DNA of 55,743 nucleotides, from positions 1 to 55,743 of the forward strand of contig JAIFLU010000239.1 in assembly GCA_020048915.1 (NCBI GenBank). The letters run 5' to 3'. Positions within the stretch are counted from its first letter, which is position 1. Every line of letters starts with the position of its first letter. This document shows, piece after piece, positions 1 to 8,853 of this stretch. A model generated the notes under the pieces. It saw nothing but the letters and a program-made list of their open reading frames with translations. It did not search any database and was not told the DNA's origin. Made by a program: the position numbers and the translations under genes. Origin of the DNA: Bacteroidota bacterium (GTDB taxonomy: Bacteria; Bacteroidota; Bacteroidia; Bacteroidales; JAAUTT01).

Positions 1-69
1 TTGAGCTACCTCTTTTTAAAGTTACGGAATTTCGTGTAATTTACAATATTGTTTATTTATAATAAAACT

Positions 70-552
70 ATGATTAAAATAGATAAAAGTATCTGCGATT
101 CAGTTATAAAAGAAGCGGTTGAATCTCCAAGAGGCAGGAAGAACTACAATTTTCATCAATCGTACAATGAAGTTTTAAACCGAATGTTAAATGCGCTGGA
201 ACCAGGTACGTATGTTCAACCCCACAAACACGAAGATCCTGACAAACACGAGGTTTTCCTTATTCTTTCAGGAAAAGTTGCCGTTATTGAGTATGATGAA
301 GGCGGAAATATTTTGGAATATTTTACTCTTGAAGCTGGAAGTGACAATTACGGGGTTGAAATAGCACCACGGGTATGGCACTCGATAATTCCGCTTGCGA
401 AAGGAACCGTAGTTTATGAGGTTAAAGAAGGTCCATATTCCCCTTTAAACGACAAAAGCTTTGCAACTTGGGCCCCTAAAGAAGGAGACGGAAATTGCAA
501 AGCTTTTAATGATAAAATTTTAAGCCAAATTGGCCTTTATCCAAAAAAATGA
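70..552 (+). CDS. WbuC-like cupin-fold metalloprotein
   Basis: This 160-residue protein is a small single-domain cupin of the WbuC type, a family found near surface-polysaccharide genes with no firmly known reaction. The metal-site pattern is visible: His52 and His54 in PHKH, His60-Glu61 after a short linker, and a later His104 in RVWHS. The jelly-roll core spans roughly residues 38-115. I start at the ATG at 70; the TTG 21 bases upstream only adds an unlikely seven-residue tail. There are no polysaccharide genes beside it here, so its role stays open. It converges with the tatA-like gene on the minus strand, with only 8 bases between them. Confidence 0.8.
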   Translation: MIKIDKSICDSVIKEAVESPRGRKNYNFHQSYNEVLNRMLNALEPGTYVQPHKHEDPDKHEVFLILSGKVAVIEYDEGGNILEYFTLEAGSDNYGVEIAPRVWHSIIPLAKGTVVYEVKEGPYSPLNDKSFATWAPKEGDGNCKAFNDKILSQIGLYPKK

Positions 553-560
553 AAAGGGAA

Positions 561-773
561 TTAAGCCGGAGGATTTTGAAGTTTTTCAGGATCTTTTTTA
601 GCTTCAGCCTCAGGTTCTTCTCCTTTACTGGCTTTTTTAAATTCCTTAATTCCCTGTCCGATACCCTTCATTAATTCAGGTATCTTTTTACCACCGAATA
701 TAAGGATAACAGCAAGTAGAATCAGGACAATTTCCATTGGGCCTAAAGCACCAAGTATAATTAATGAGTTCAT
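561..773 (-). CDS. tatA: Sec-independent translocase TatA-type subunit
   Basis: A 70-residue protein with the TatA/E architecture: an N-terminal transmembrane helix at about residues 8-26, the FGGKKIPEL hinge, an amphipathic helix, and a charged Glu/Lys-rich C-terminal tail. TatA forms the protein-conducting pore of the twin-arginine pathway in the inner membrane. It is a single gene without tatC nearby, which is common in Bacteroidota. A second TatA/B-like gene lies at 17108. At least two proteins in this window (24247 and 25256) carry clear twin-arginine signals and would be clients. Confidence 0.92.
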   Translation of the reverse strand: MNSLIILGALGPMEIVLILLAVILIFGGKKIPELMKGIGQGIKEFKKASKGEEPEAEAKKDPEKLQNPPA

Positions 774-800
774 ATTAAATAATAATTAGTATTTCAACGC

Positions 801-808
801 CAAAAGTA
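801..808 (-). promoter_or_regulatory. Candidate -7 element of the tatA gene
   Basis: Read on the minus strand this is TACTTTTG, matching the Bacteroidota -7 consensus TAnnTTTG, 28 bases upstream of the tatA start codon. No convincing TTTG -33 box is seen at the usual spacing, so the call is tentative. Confidence 0.35.
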
Positions 809-977
809 ATAAAATTTAAATTGAATAATTGGCCTTTAAAATAAAATAACAATAATCGCTAAGCAATTAGCGTTACAAGAGTTATTAAACTTTAACAATT
901 TATTGCTCATTATAATCCTCGAATTCGCATCTTCGCTTAATTTTACTTTTCAAAATTATAATATACAAAACGTAAAA

Positions 978-2363
978 ATGACCCTAATAAAATCAATTTC
1001 CGGAATCAGGGGAACCATTGGAGGCCAGCCAGGCGAAGGCCTTACCCCACTAGATATTGTAAAATTTACTTCGGCCTATGGTACATGGGTCCGGAAGCAA
1101 CAACCTTCTTTGCAGCGCCCGCGGGTTATTGTTGGACGCGACGCCCGTATTTCGGGAGAGATGGTAAAACAGATCGTTATTGGCACCCTAACTGGACTGG
1201 GAATAGATGTTACCGATATCGATCTGGCGACCACTCCTACCGTCGAAATAGCTGTTACCAAAGAAAAAGCCCAGGGAGGAATTATTCTTACTGCAAGCCA
1301 CAATCCAAAACAATGGAATGCCTTAAAGTTATTAAACAATAAAGGGGAGTTTATTTCGGATAAAGATGGTAAGGATATCCTTTCGATGGCCGAAAATGAC
1401 CAATATGGATATGCCGAAGTTGATAACCTTGGTAAAGTAGAATCGAAAGATTATACGCAAATTCATATCGACGATGTGTTAGCGCTTAAACTGGTTAATA
1501 AAGAGGCTATCACGAAAAGTAACTTCAAAGTCTCTATTGATTGTGTTAATTCCGTTGGAGGCTTTGTTCTGCCCAGACTATTAAAAGCTCTTGGCGTTAA
1601 AGAGGTGGTGGAGTTATATTGCGACCCGAATGGAATATTCCCTCATAACCCGGAACCATTACCGGAGCATCTTACCGAAATTTCGAAAATTACCAAAGAG
1701 AGTAAAGCCGATTTGGGCTTCGTTGTCGACCCTGATGTTGACCGCCTCGCCATAATAAACGAAGATGGTACCATGTTTGGAGAAGAGTATACGCTTGTTG
1801 CAGTTTCGGATTATATTCTAACGCATAATAAAGGAAATACCGTTTCAAACTTATCTTCATCCAGGGCTTTACGCGATGTAACCCAAAAGCATGGAGGGCA
1901 ATATACCGCAGCTGCTGTTGGCGAAGTAAATGTGGTGGCTACCATGAAACAAACCAACGCTGTTATTGGTGGCGAGGGCAATGGAGGCATAATTTATCCC
2001 GATTCGCATTATGGCCGAGACGCGCTAGTTGGAATTGCATTATTTTTAAGTCATCTGGCCACTTCCGGACAAAAGTGTTCGCAATTGCGGGCATCGTACC
2101 CAGAATATTTTATCTCGAAAAATAAAATAGAACTCACCAAAGGAATAAATGTTGATGCTATTTTGGAAAAGGTGAAAGAAAAATATAAAGCCGAGCAGGT
2201 AAATGATATTGACGGAGTTAAGATAGATTTCGCCAACGAATGGGTACATCTCCGTAAATCAAATACGGAACCTATTATACGAATTTATGCAGAAAGCTCA
2301 TCTCCCGAGAAAGCCGAACTGCTTGCCAATTCTATAATTAATGTTATAAAATCGATGATTTGA
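978..2363 (+). CDS. glmM: Phosphoglucosamine mutase (phosphohexomutase family)
   Basis: A 461-residue alpha-D-phosphohexomutase, most likely the enzyme that converts glucosamine-6-phosphate to glucosamine-1-phosphate for UDP-GlcNAc and peptidoglycan synthesis in the cytoplasm. All four active-site loops are present: the phosphoserine loop TASHNP with Ser107, the metal-binding DPDVDRLA, the sugar-specificity loop GEGNGG, and the phosphate-binding RKSNTEP near the C-terminus. I chose the ATG at 978, directly before TLIKSISGIRGT, rather than the upstream start at 903, which adds a hydrophobic 25-residue extension not seen in the family. A phosphomannomutase/phosphoglucomutase role cannot be excluded from sequence. 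A strong hairpin follows the gene. Confidence 0.88.
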   Translation: MTLIKSISGIRGTIGGQPGEGLTPLDIVKFTSAYGTWVRKQQPSLQRPRVIVGRDARISGEMVKQIVIGTLTGLGIDVTDIDLATTPTVEIAVTKEKAQGGIILTASHNPKQWNALKLLNNKGEFISDKDGKDILSMAENDQYGYAEVDNLGKVESKDYTQIHIDDVLALKLVNKEAITKSNFKVSIDCVNSVGGFVLPRLLKALGVKEVVELYCDPNGIFPHNPEPLPEHLTEISKITKESKADLGFVVDPDVDRLAIINEDGTMFGEEYTLVAVSDYILTHNKGNTVSNLSSSRALRDVTQKHGGQYTAAAVGEVNVVATMKQTNAVIGGEGNGGIIYPDSHYGRDALVGIALFLSHLATSGQKCSQLRASYPEYFISKNKIELTKGINVDAILEKVKEKYKAEQVNDIDGVKIDFANEWVHLRKSNTEPIIRIYAESSSPEKAELLANSIINVIKSMI

Positions 2364-2407
2364 TAATATTTGGCGTGATTATTGATCGCGAAAACAACTT
2401 AATCAAC

Positions 2408-2446
2408 GTGATTTAAAGGCATGGGTATGCTTTTAAATCACTTTTA
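2408..2446 (+). terminator. Terminator after glmM
   Basis: A 15-base stem with one mismatch (arms 2408-2422 and 2427-2441, loop GGGT) is followed by TTTTAAT. It separates glmM from the export operon that starts at 2481. Confidence 0.7.
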
Positions 2447-2480
2447 ATATTAACCCTAACTTCAATACTGCTAACCTCCA

Positions 2481-3830
2481 ATGAAAAAGAAAAAAAACAT
2501 TATTATTGCAACAGCTATAGTATTATTGCTTGTTGTTTCCCTGGTTTTAAGCAAAAGCAATAAGCCCAAAAATGTGGAGCTTTTTGCTAAAGTGAAACAA
2601 GGAGAATTTAATATTTTGGTGAATGTAACCGGAGAGCTGGAAGCAATGAATTCCGAAAATATTATGGCTCCTACTGAATTGCGTAGCGAAAACATCCGGC
2701 TTTATCAGGTAAAAATTCAGGACCTTATTGCTGAAGGAACCTATGTTGATTCGGGACAATATGTTGCCACCCTCGACCGTACCGAAATTACCACTAAATT
2801 AAGGGAGGCCGAAGATGAACTCGAAAAACGAAGGGCGAGCTTTACCAAAGATCAGCTTGATACTTCTATTAACCTTCGCAGCTTGCGCGACCAGCTTGTA
2901 AATTCGAAGTACGACCGCGAAGAAAAACAAATTACATTGGAACAATCAAAATTTGAGCCCCCGGCAACTATTCGCCAGGCGCAAATAAGCCTCGACAAAT
3001 CGAACCGCGCTTACGATGCTTCGCAAAATGACTACAAACTTAAGGTGCGGCAGGCTGAAGCTACCATGAAAGAAAGTACCATCAACCTAAACCGGCAAAT
3101 TCGACGCCGCGACGAAATTCTTGCCGTAATGGGCAAATTTACCATCAGTGCCCCAAAAAGAGGCATGGTAATTTATTACAAAGAATGGGATGGCCAGCGA
3201 AGAAAAGTTGGCTCAACAATAAGCCCATGGGAACCAAACGTTGCCACACTACCTGACCTGTCGGTAATGAAATCCAAAACCTATGTTTCTGAAATTGACA
3301 TCAGTAAAGTAAAAAAAGGCCAAAAAGTAAAGGTCGGGATCGATGCTTTTCCCGAAAAAAAGTTTACCGGAATAATCACACAGGTATCGAACGTTGGGGA
3401 ACAATTACCGAATACCGATTCAAAGGTTTTTGAAGTAATTCTGAAAGTGAATGAATACGATGCAATACTTCGTCCCTATATGACTACCAGTAACGCAATT
3501 ATAATCGACACATTCAAAAATGTAAAATATATTCCAATTGAAACCCTTCACAGTCAGGACAGCATTCCGTTTGTATACACTAAAAGCGGCGCTAAACAAA
3601 TAGTGATCCTAGGGGAAATGAACGAAACCGATGTTATCATTGAAAAAGGGTTAAAAGAAGGCGAAGTAGTACACCTGGCAATTCCTGAGAAACCCGAAAG
3701 CTATAGCTGGGAAGGGGAAGAATTAAAAGCTGAAATTAAAGCAAGGGCTGCCAAAAAGAAAAAGGACCAGCTTAAATCATCGCAAACCGCTCCTATGCCC
3801 ATGGCCCAACCTCAAATGATAAAGAAATGA
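2481..3830 (+). CDS. HlyD/MacA-type periplasmic adaptor protein
   Basis: A 449-residue membrane-fusion protein. It has an N-terminal anchor helix (about residues 6-24), then a lipoyl-like half, a long coiled-coil hairpin of Glu/Lys/Arg-rich helices (about 105-215), and a beta-barrel region. The C-terminus is Lys-rich and ends in a Pro/Met/Gln-rich tail. Such adaptors link an inner-membrane ABC exporter to an outer-membrane TolC channel. The stop codon overlaps the next gene by four bases (ATGA), and a TolC homologue follows that, so all three are one operon. The substrate is unknown. Confidence 0.88.
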   Translation: MKKKKNIIIATAIVLLLVVSLVLSKSNKPKNVELFAKVKQGEFNILVNVTGELEAMNSENIMAPTELRSENIRLYQVKIQDLIAEGTYVDSGQYVATLDRTEITTKLREAEDELEKRRASFTKDQLDTSINLRSLRDQLVNSKYDREEKQITLEQSKFEPPATIRQAQISLDKSNRAYDASQNDYKLKVRQAEATMKESTINLNRQIRRRDEILAVMGKFTISAPKRGMVIYYKEWDGQRRKVGSTISPWEPNVATLPDLSVMKSKTYVSEIDISKVKKGQKVKVGIDAFPEKKFTGIITQVSNVGEQLPNTDSKVFEVILKVNEYDAILRPYMTTSNAIIIDTFKNVKYIPIETLHSQDSIPFVYTKSGAKQIVILGEMNETDVIIEKGLKEGEVVHLAIPEKPESYSWEGEELKAEIKARAAKKKKDQLKSSQTAPMPMAQPQMIKK

Positions 3831-5176
3831 GGTTATATAAGGCATACATACACGACATTGCCATTGCTTTTGAAGCTATAATGGCCAATAAACTCCGCTC
3901 CATGCTTACCGCTCTTGGTATAATCTTCGGAGTTGCCGCAGTAATAACCATGTTAGCAATAGGGAAAGGCGGTCAGCAGGAAATCCTGGAGCAGATAAAA
4001 ATGGTAGGTGTTAACAATGTGGTAATATTCCCGTTGGTCGATCAGGAGGATGAGGAATCGGGCGAACAACTTCAGGATGCTTCAAAAAAGAAAAAAAAGT
4101 TATCCAAAGGATTATCTCTTGCCGATGTTACAGCCATTCAGGCAACCTTAAGTACTGTAAAACTAATTAGTCCAGAGGTTATAGTAAATTCGAACGCCTA
4201 TCAAAATGGAGTTAAGTTTCAAACAAAGCTGCTGGGGGTAAATAACCAATATTTCAGTATTTATAACATGAACCTCGAAAAAGGGGACTTTTTCGATTCT
4301 CAACAGGAAGAAAAAGGCTTAGCTGTTTGTGTAATCGGAGCGAATATTCAAAGTAAGTTTTTCCCGCAAAGCAACCCCATTGGCCAATATATCAAATTTG
4401 GAAAAAACTGGTTAAGAATTGTAGGGGTTCTTGAGCGTAATAATATTAAACTTTCGGGGTATCAAAACGCTGGGGTAAATGTTATTAACGATAATATTTT
4501 TGTGCCTATAAAAACTATGCTTTTGCGTTATCAGGACCGCGCACTAGTAAATGCCCGAAAAGTACAGGAAGCCAACAGCCGCCAGGGAAATAATAATAAC
4601 AACCAGAAACCCAAAAGCAAAAACTACCACCAGCTGGACAAAATTGTGGTGCAGGTGAGTGAAACAGAGGAGATCCAATCAACCGTTGAAGTAATGGCGC
4701 GAATGATGTTTCGTCGTCATGCCGAAGTGCAGGATTATGAAATCACTGTCCCCGAATTATTGCTAAAACAACAGCAGCGAACCAAAGAGATATTCAATAT
4801 AGTTTTGGGGGCTATCGCCAGCATTTCGCTCATTGTGGGAGGTATTGGAATCATGAATATCATGTTTGCCACGGTCATGGAGCGTATCAAGGAAATTGGA
4901 ACCCGAATGGCAATTGGCGCAAAAAAGAAAGATATTGTTGTTCAATTTTTGGCCGAAGCTGTTCTTATAAGTGTTTCCGGAGGAATAATCGGAGTGATAC
5001 TAGGGGTTATTTCATCGTTACTTATAAGTAAGTTTTTAGATATTATGACCATCATTTCACCATTTTCAGTACTTGTTGCTTTTGGCGTATCCGTTGGAGT
5101 TGGGGTAATATTTGGCTATTCCCCGGCGAAACGTGCTTCCGAAAGAGATCCGATTGAATCGTTACGTTACGAATAA
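3827..5176 (+). CDS. MacB-like ABC transporter permease (FtsX family)
   Basis: A 449-residue permease with the MacB topology. One transmembrane helix near residues 20-45 is followed by a large periplasmic MacB core domain. The C-terminal FtsX domain has three helices, beginning around VLGAIASISLIVGGIGIMN and including the conserved ERIKEIGTRMAIGAKK loop. In E. coli MacB an ATPase domain is fused in front; here there is none, and no ATPase gene is in the operon. A low-complexity Asn/Gln/Lys insert (NNNNNQKPKSKN) sits within the periplasmic domain. Translation is probably coupled to the adaptor gene through the ATGA overlap. Confidence 0.88.
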   Translation: MRLYKAYIHDIAIAFEAIMANKLRSMLTALGIIFGVAAVITMLAIGKGGQQEILEQIKMVGVNNVVIFPLVDQEDEESGEQLQDASKKKKKLSKGLSLADVTAIQATLSTVKLISPEVIVNSNAYQNGVKFQTKLLGVNNQYFSIYNMNLEKGDFFDSQQEEKGLAVCVIGANIQSKFFPQSNPIGQYIKFGKNWLRIVGVLERNNIKLSGYQNAGVNVINDNIFVPIKTMLLRYQDRALVNARKVQEANSRQGNNNNNQKPKSKNYHQLDKIVVQVSETEEIQSTVEVMARMMFRRHAEVQDYEITVPELLLKQQQRTKEIFNIVLGAIASISLIVGGIGIMNIMFATVMERIKEIGTRMAIGAKKKDIVVQFLAEAVLISVSGGIIGVILGVISSLLISKFLDIMTIISPFSVLVAFGVSVGVGVIFGYSPAKRASERDPIESLRYE

Positions 5177-5185
5177 TCTTAAACT

Positions 5186-6661
5186 ATGAACCGTTTTTTT
5201 ATAACACTTATAATATTGGTATGGCCATTATTGAGCCAATCGCAAACCAACAATTTTTCGTTAAACGATGTAATTCAAATTGCCCAGGAGCAATCGCCCG
5301 AAGCAATATTGGCCAAACACCGGTTCCGCGCAAGCTATTGGCAATACCGAAGCTTCAGGGCAGCCTATCTTCCCAGCCTTACATTTTCGGGAACCCTGCC
5401 TGACCTCAACCGAACATTCGAGCAAAAAACCAGCGATCAGGGGAATGAAATATTTGTTGAGCGCAGAAGTATCAGCAACATGGCTAATTTATCGATTGGG
5501 CAAAACATCGGATTAACTGGCGGAAGGGTTTTTGTTAACAGTAACCTACAGCGCATTAATCAAATAGGCCAGGACGGCTCAACCCAATATCTGTCAACTC
5601 CGGTAAGAATAGGCTTTCAGCAACCTATATTTGCTTTTAACCAATTACGATGGGATAAGAAAATTGAACCCCTGGTTTACGAAGAGGCTAAGAAAAACTA
5701 TATCGATGCCGTTGAACAGGTATCAATAAGGGCCATCGCCCGGTTTTTCGATTTGGCGAATGCTCAGCTAAACCTAAACATCTCAAAAATAAACTACAGC
5801 AATAGCGATACCCTTTTTAAAATAGCCCAAGGGAGATATAACATTGGTACCATAGCCCAAAACGACCTGTTGCAAATGGAACTTAGTCTGTTGAATGCCA
5901 AAACCGCGCTCAATAAAGCCGAGATCGATCTGGAGCTTCAAAAATCGAGGTTACGGTCGTTTCTGGGATACAACGAAAAAATGAATTTCGATTTGCTTTT
6001 ACCCGACTCTATCCCCAACCTTGAAATGGATTATCAAAAGGTACTCCAACTGGCTGCTCAAAACAATCCCGATGTAATAGCACGGCAACGGCGTTTGGTC
6101 GAGGCTAACCGGGATGTTGCCCAGGCAAAAGGCCAGCGGGGAAGAAATGTAAGCCTTTATGCTTCTTATGGATTAACCCATTCGGCCGAAAGCGACCTCC
6201 CTCCTGTTTACGAAAACCCTTTTCAAAACGAGCAACAACTTCAAATTGGTTTCACCATACCTATTATAGATTGGGGGCAAGGGAGAGGAAGAGTTAAGAT
6301 GGCGCAATCGAACCGGGAGTTGGTAGATGTGCAAATTAGTCAGGAGCAAGCCGATTTTGAGCAGAATATTTTTGTGCAGGTGATGCAGTTCAACCTTCAG
6401 GACGACCAGGTGCTGATTGCCGCTAAAGCAGATACTATTGCCCAAAGCCGCTACGATGTAACAAAACAGCGCTTTTTAATCGGGAAAATCGATGTTTTGA
6501 ACCTCAACGATGCGTTACGCGAAAAAGACAACTCCAAACATGGCTATATTGAAGCCCTTCGTAATTATTGGAATTATTTTTACAGTTTACGACAACTTAC
6601 GCTGTTCAATTTTGTTGATAATAAGCCTTTAGAACAGGATTATGAAATTATTGTTAAATAA
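5186..6661 (+). CDS. TolC-family outer membrane efflux protein
   Basis: A 491-residue TolC homologue with a signal peptide (residues 1-19, ending in LLSQSQT) and two long helical repeat halves, each of the outer membrane efflux protein type, with the usual Asn/Gln/Ala-rich coiled coils. It should form the trimeric outer-membrane duct for the adaptor and permease encoded just upstream; only 9 bases separate it from the permease stop. Together the three make a tripartite exporter lacking its nucleotide-binding subunit. Confidence 0.9.
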   Translation: MNRFFITLIILVWPLLSQSQTNNFSLNDVIQIAQEQSPEAILAKHRFRASYWQYRSFRAAYLPSLTFSGTLPDLNRTFEQKTSDQGNEIFVERRSISNMANLSIGQNIGLTGGRVFVNSNLQRINQIGQDGSTQYLSTPVRIGFQQPIFAFNQLRWDKKIEPLVYEEAKKNYIDAVEQVSIRAIARFFDLANAQLNLNISKINYSNSDTLFKIAQGRYNIGTIAQNDLLQMELSLLNAKTALNKAEIDLELQKSRLRSFLGYNEKMNFDLLLPDSIPNLEMDYQKVLQLAAQNNPDVIARQRRLVEANRDVAQAKGQRGRNVSLYASYGLTHSAESDLPPVYENPFQNEQQLQIGFTIPIIDWGQGRGRVKMAQSNRELVDVQISQEQADFEQNIFVQVMQFNLQDDQVLIAAKADTIAQSRYDVTKQRFLIGKIDVLNLNDALREKDNSKHGYIEALRNYWNYFYSLRQLTLFNFVDNKPLEQDYEIIVK

Positions 6662-6705
6662 TTCACAATAAATTATCCGTCCCATTTTCCTGTCAACTTT
6701 TTTAC

Positions 6706-6713
6706 TAATTTTG
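6706..6713 (+). promoter_or_regulatory. Candidate -7 element of mdh
   Basis: TAATTTTG matches the Bacteroidota -7 consensus TAnnTTTG about 43 bases before the mdh start codon. The -33 box is not clear. Confidence 0.35.
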
Positions 6714-6755
6714 GGTTTTTTAAAAATAAACAGGATATTATAAAACGATTTGATT

Positions 6756-7697
6756 ATGAGTAAAATTACAGTGATTGGTGCCGGAAACGTAGGTGCAACA
6801 TGTGCAAACGTAATGGTGCAAAAAGAGTTGGCCAGTGAGATCGTGTTGCTCGACATTAAAGAAGGAGTAGCTGAAGGAAAAGCGCTGGATATGATGCAAA
6901 CAGCCACATTATTAGGATTTGATACCCGTGTTATTGGTGTTACAAGCGACTACAGCAAGACTGCTGATTCGGATGTTGTTGTTATAACTTCGGGAATACC
7001 CCGCAAACCAGGAATGACCCGCGAAGATTTAATCGGGATCAATGCCGGAATTGTGAAAGATGTAGCTCAAAATGTTTTGAAATTTTCACCGAATGCCATT
7101 ATTGTTGTTATAAGCAACCCAATGGATACCATGACGTACCTTGCGCTTAAAACAACAGGGCTTCCAAAAAACAGGATTATCGGAATGGGCGGAATCCTAG
7201 ACAGCTCACGCTTTAAATGCTATTTAAGCCTGGCATTGAATGCCCCTGCTAGTGATATTCAAGGAGTTGTTATTGGTGGCCACGGCGACACCACCATGAT
7301 TCCTTTAGCACGTTTTGCTACTTATAATGGTGTACCGGTTACATCTATTCTCGATAGCGAAACAACCAACAAAGTTGTTGCCGATACCATGGTTGGTGGC
7401 GCTACCTTAACTAAATTCTTAGGAACATCTGCATGGTATGCCCCCGGTGCTGCCGGTGCTGCTTTGGTTGAAGCTATCATCCGCGACGAGAAAAAGGTAT
7501 ATCCTTGCTGTGTTGCTTTAGATGGTGAATATGGCCAAAAAGATATTTGCATTGGTGTTCCTGTAGTAATTGGCAAAACCGGTTGGGAAAAAGTTGTTGA
7601 TTTCAAACTCAATGCCGAAGAACAAGCTGCTTTTAATAAAAGCGCCGAAGCTGTTCGCAGCATGAACTCCGTATTGAAAGATATGAATCTGATTTAA
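6756..7697 (+). CDS. mdh: Malate dehydrogenase
   Basis: A 313-residue NAD-dependent malate dehydrogenase of the LDH-like clade; it interconverts malate and oxaloacetate in the TCA cycle. The N-terminal Rossmann motif GAGNVGATCA, the substrate-arginine stretch IPRKPGMTR, the NAD/substrate NPMD, and the catalytic histidine in GGHGDTTM are all present; Arg rather than Gln in the specificity loop favours malate over lactate. I prefer the ATG at 6756 over the upstream TTG at 6750. The gene stands alone, ahead of an intrinsic terminator. Confidence 0.95.
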   Translation: MSKITVIGAGNVGATCANVMVQKELASEIVLLDIKEGVAEGKALDMMQTATLLGFDTRVIGVTSDYSKTADSDVVVITSGIPRKPGMTREDLIGINAGIVKDVAQNVLKFSPNAIIVVISNPMDTMTYLALKTTGLPKNRIIGMGGILDSSRFKCYLSLALNAPASDIQGVVIGGHGDTTMIPLARFATYNGVPVTSILDSETTNKVVADTMVGGATLTKFLGTSAWYAPGAAGAALVEAIIRDEKKVYPCCVALDGEYGQKDICIGVPVVIGKTGWEKVVDFKLNAEEQAAFNKSAEAVRSMNSVLKDMNLI

Positions 7698-7722
7698 TTT
7701 TTGTTACAAGGAGCTAACGCGC

Positions 7723-7740
7723 TCCCGAAGCATTTCGGGA
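7723..7740. repeat. Short CCCGAA palindrome
   Basis: A 7-base inverted repeat TCCCGAA / TTCGGGA around GCAT, just after mdh. It resembles the CCCGATAGCTATCG-type palindromes elsewhere in the window and lies near the broken REP-associated transposase. Confidence 0.4.
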
Positions 7741-7790
7741 TAAATGCATGTTTTATCAGACCTTGTTCGCAAAGATTTTATAAAATAGAA

Positions 7791-7823
7791 AAGCCGCTTG
7801 GGGTTTCCCGAAGCGGCTTTTTC
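7791..7823 (+). terminator. Intrinsic terminator downstream of mdh
   Basis: A 9-base perfect stem AAGCCGCTT / AAGCGGCTT (7791-7799 and 7811-7819) followed by TTTTTCTTT. Arm flanks are also T/A rich, so it could work in both directions. Confidence 0.8.
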
Positions 7824-7888
7824 TTTGCCATAGTTCGGCTTAGGCTGCGCCTAAGTCGTATGTATAAATTCAGGCTTATGCATGATAA

Positions 7889-8290
7889 TCACTCTGTTTT
7901 CCATGCAAAATCCACTTTTAGTATATCAAGAACATATTCAAGCTCCGCATAGTTTCTTGCACTTGAATACAAAAAATGCTCTGGTTTTTCAACTATTCCG
8001 GATCTTACAGCGTTATTATGAATATAATTAACTTTTTGTTCTATAAATTTCTGGCTATAAATTTCCATCGGGTGATTTTCGAGTGTCCAAACCTGATTAG
8101 TTTGTTTGTTTTTGTATTTTCCGTGGTATTCAAATACAAGTTTCATCCAATCGCTTCGGCTCTCGACTCCCTACTCAATAAATTCTAAAAATTTCTTACT
8201 TGTATAGTTTTTGAAATCTCTGATAATTCCACTTAGATCTCCCATCTCACTCCCGTCAGACCGGTAATAAAGACTCATCGAAACCGGATG
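7889..8290 (-). pseudogene. Decayed REP-associated tyrosine transposase (Y1/IS200-like)
   Basis: The intact C-terminal part (85 codons, 7889-8146) has the hallmark YIHNNAVRSGIVEKP and FLYSSARNY stretches of Bacteroidota Y1 transposases (RAYT type). Reading upstream in the same frame gives GDLSGIIRDFKNYTSKK, the expected preceding helix, then an in-frame TAG at 8171-8173, and beyond that only garbled sequence where the catalytic HUH (NHVHL) motif should be. The catalytic part is therefore missing and the gene is dead. RAYTs mobilise short palindromic repeats; palindromes of that kind are present at 7723, 13766 and in the tRNA-Gly array. Confidence 0.8.
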
Positions 8291-8522
8291 GCTCCCTATG
8301 CAATAAAATCAGGGGATGCAAAATATTTATCGCCCCTGACGATAATGGTAGTATAATGCCATTGTATCCAAAGGTATGTTAAAATTTTTAGCAAGTTAAA
8401 CTTCCATTCGAGCAGTCAGATAAACATTTTAATCATTCATAGCTGCATACCGGCTTATAGAATTTGGGTTTAAAGTAGCTGTATTTTGCAGATACCAGGC
8501 TTAATATATAGCATTATTTGTC

Positions 8523-8850
8523 TCAAATCCTGCAATTCTTATAGGTATCGGCATTCACCTTTATTTTAAAAAACGAGTACTTATTTAACCAGCCGGAAAT
8601 CCATGCAATGGGGCAACCCAATTTGAGATACTGGTAGATAGAACTAAATTCCCCTCTGGGCATTAGGCTCATCATTATTTCCATCAATAAACCTAAGGGA
8701 CATATCCAAAGGCAAAATAGTTTGCCAAAAATGGCATCTGTTATTCCCCAAAGCAGAAGTAACCCTAAAGCGAGATATGCAAAAGCGATTTGGCAAAATA
8801 GGTTGCTACACCGAAAACTGCGAGTATTATAATTCTTTTTAAGATTAAAA
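8523..8850 (-). pseudogene. Frameshifted remnant of a membrane iron-sulfur (NapH-like) protein
   Basis: No intact ORF is present, but two minus-strand frames join into one sensible protein. The first reads LKRIIILAVFGVATYFAKS and stops at a TAG (8765-8767). The other continues GLLLLWGITDAIFGKLFC, then CLWICPLGLLMEIMM, and later NADTYKNCRI before a TGA (8523-8525). The FCxxxCPLG signature is typical of polytopic 4Fe-4S proteins such as NapH or CcoG-like proteins, and the truncated NCR end sits where the ferredoxin cysteine cluster would begin. It lies directly behind the DUF302 gene on the same strand, so it was probably once the last gene of that operon. The family call is moderate; the coding relic itself is fairly convincing. 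Confidence 0.5.
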
Positions 8851-8853
8851 GGT

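Noticed and set aside
903..977. N-terminal extension of GlmM
   Set aside because: The 25 extra residues are hydrophobic and not typical of the family; the ATG at 978 precedes the conserved start.
7701..7952. Plus-strand 83-codon ORF after mdh
   Set aside because: It starts in the mdh trailer, spans a terminator and lies antisense to the transposase relic.
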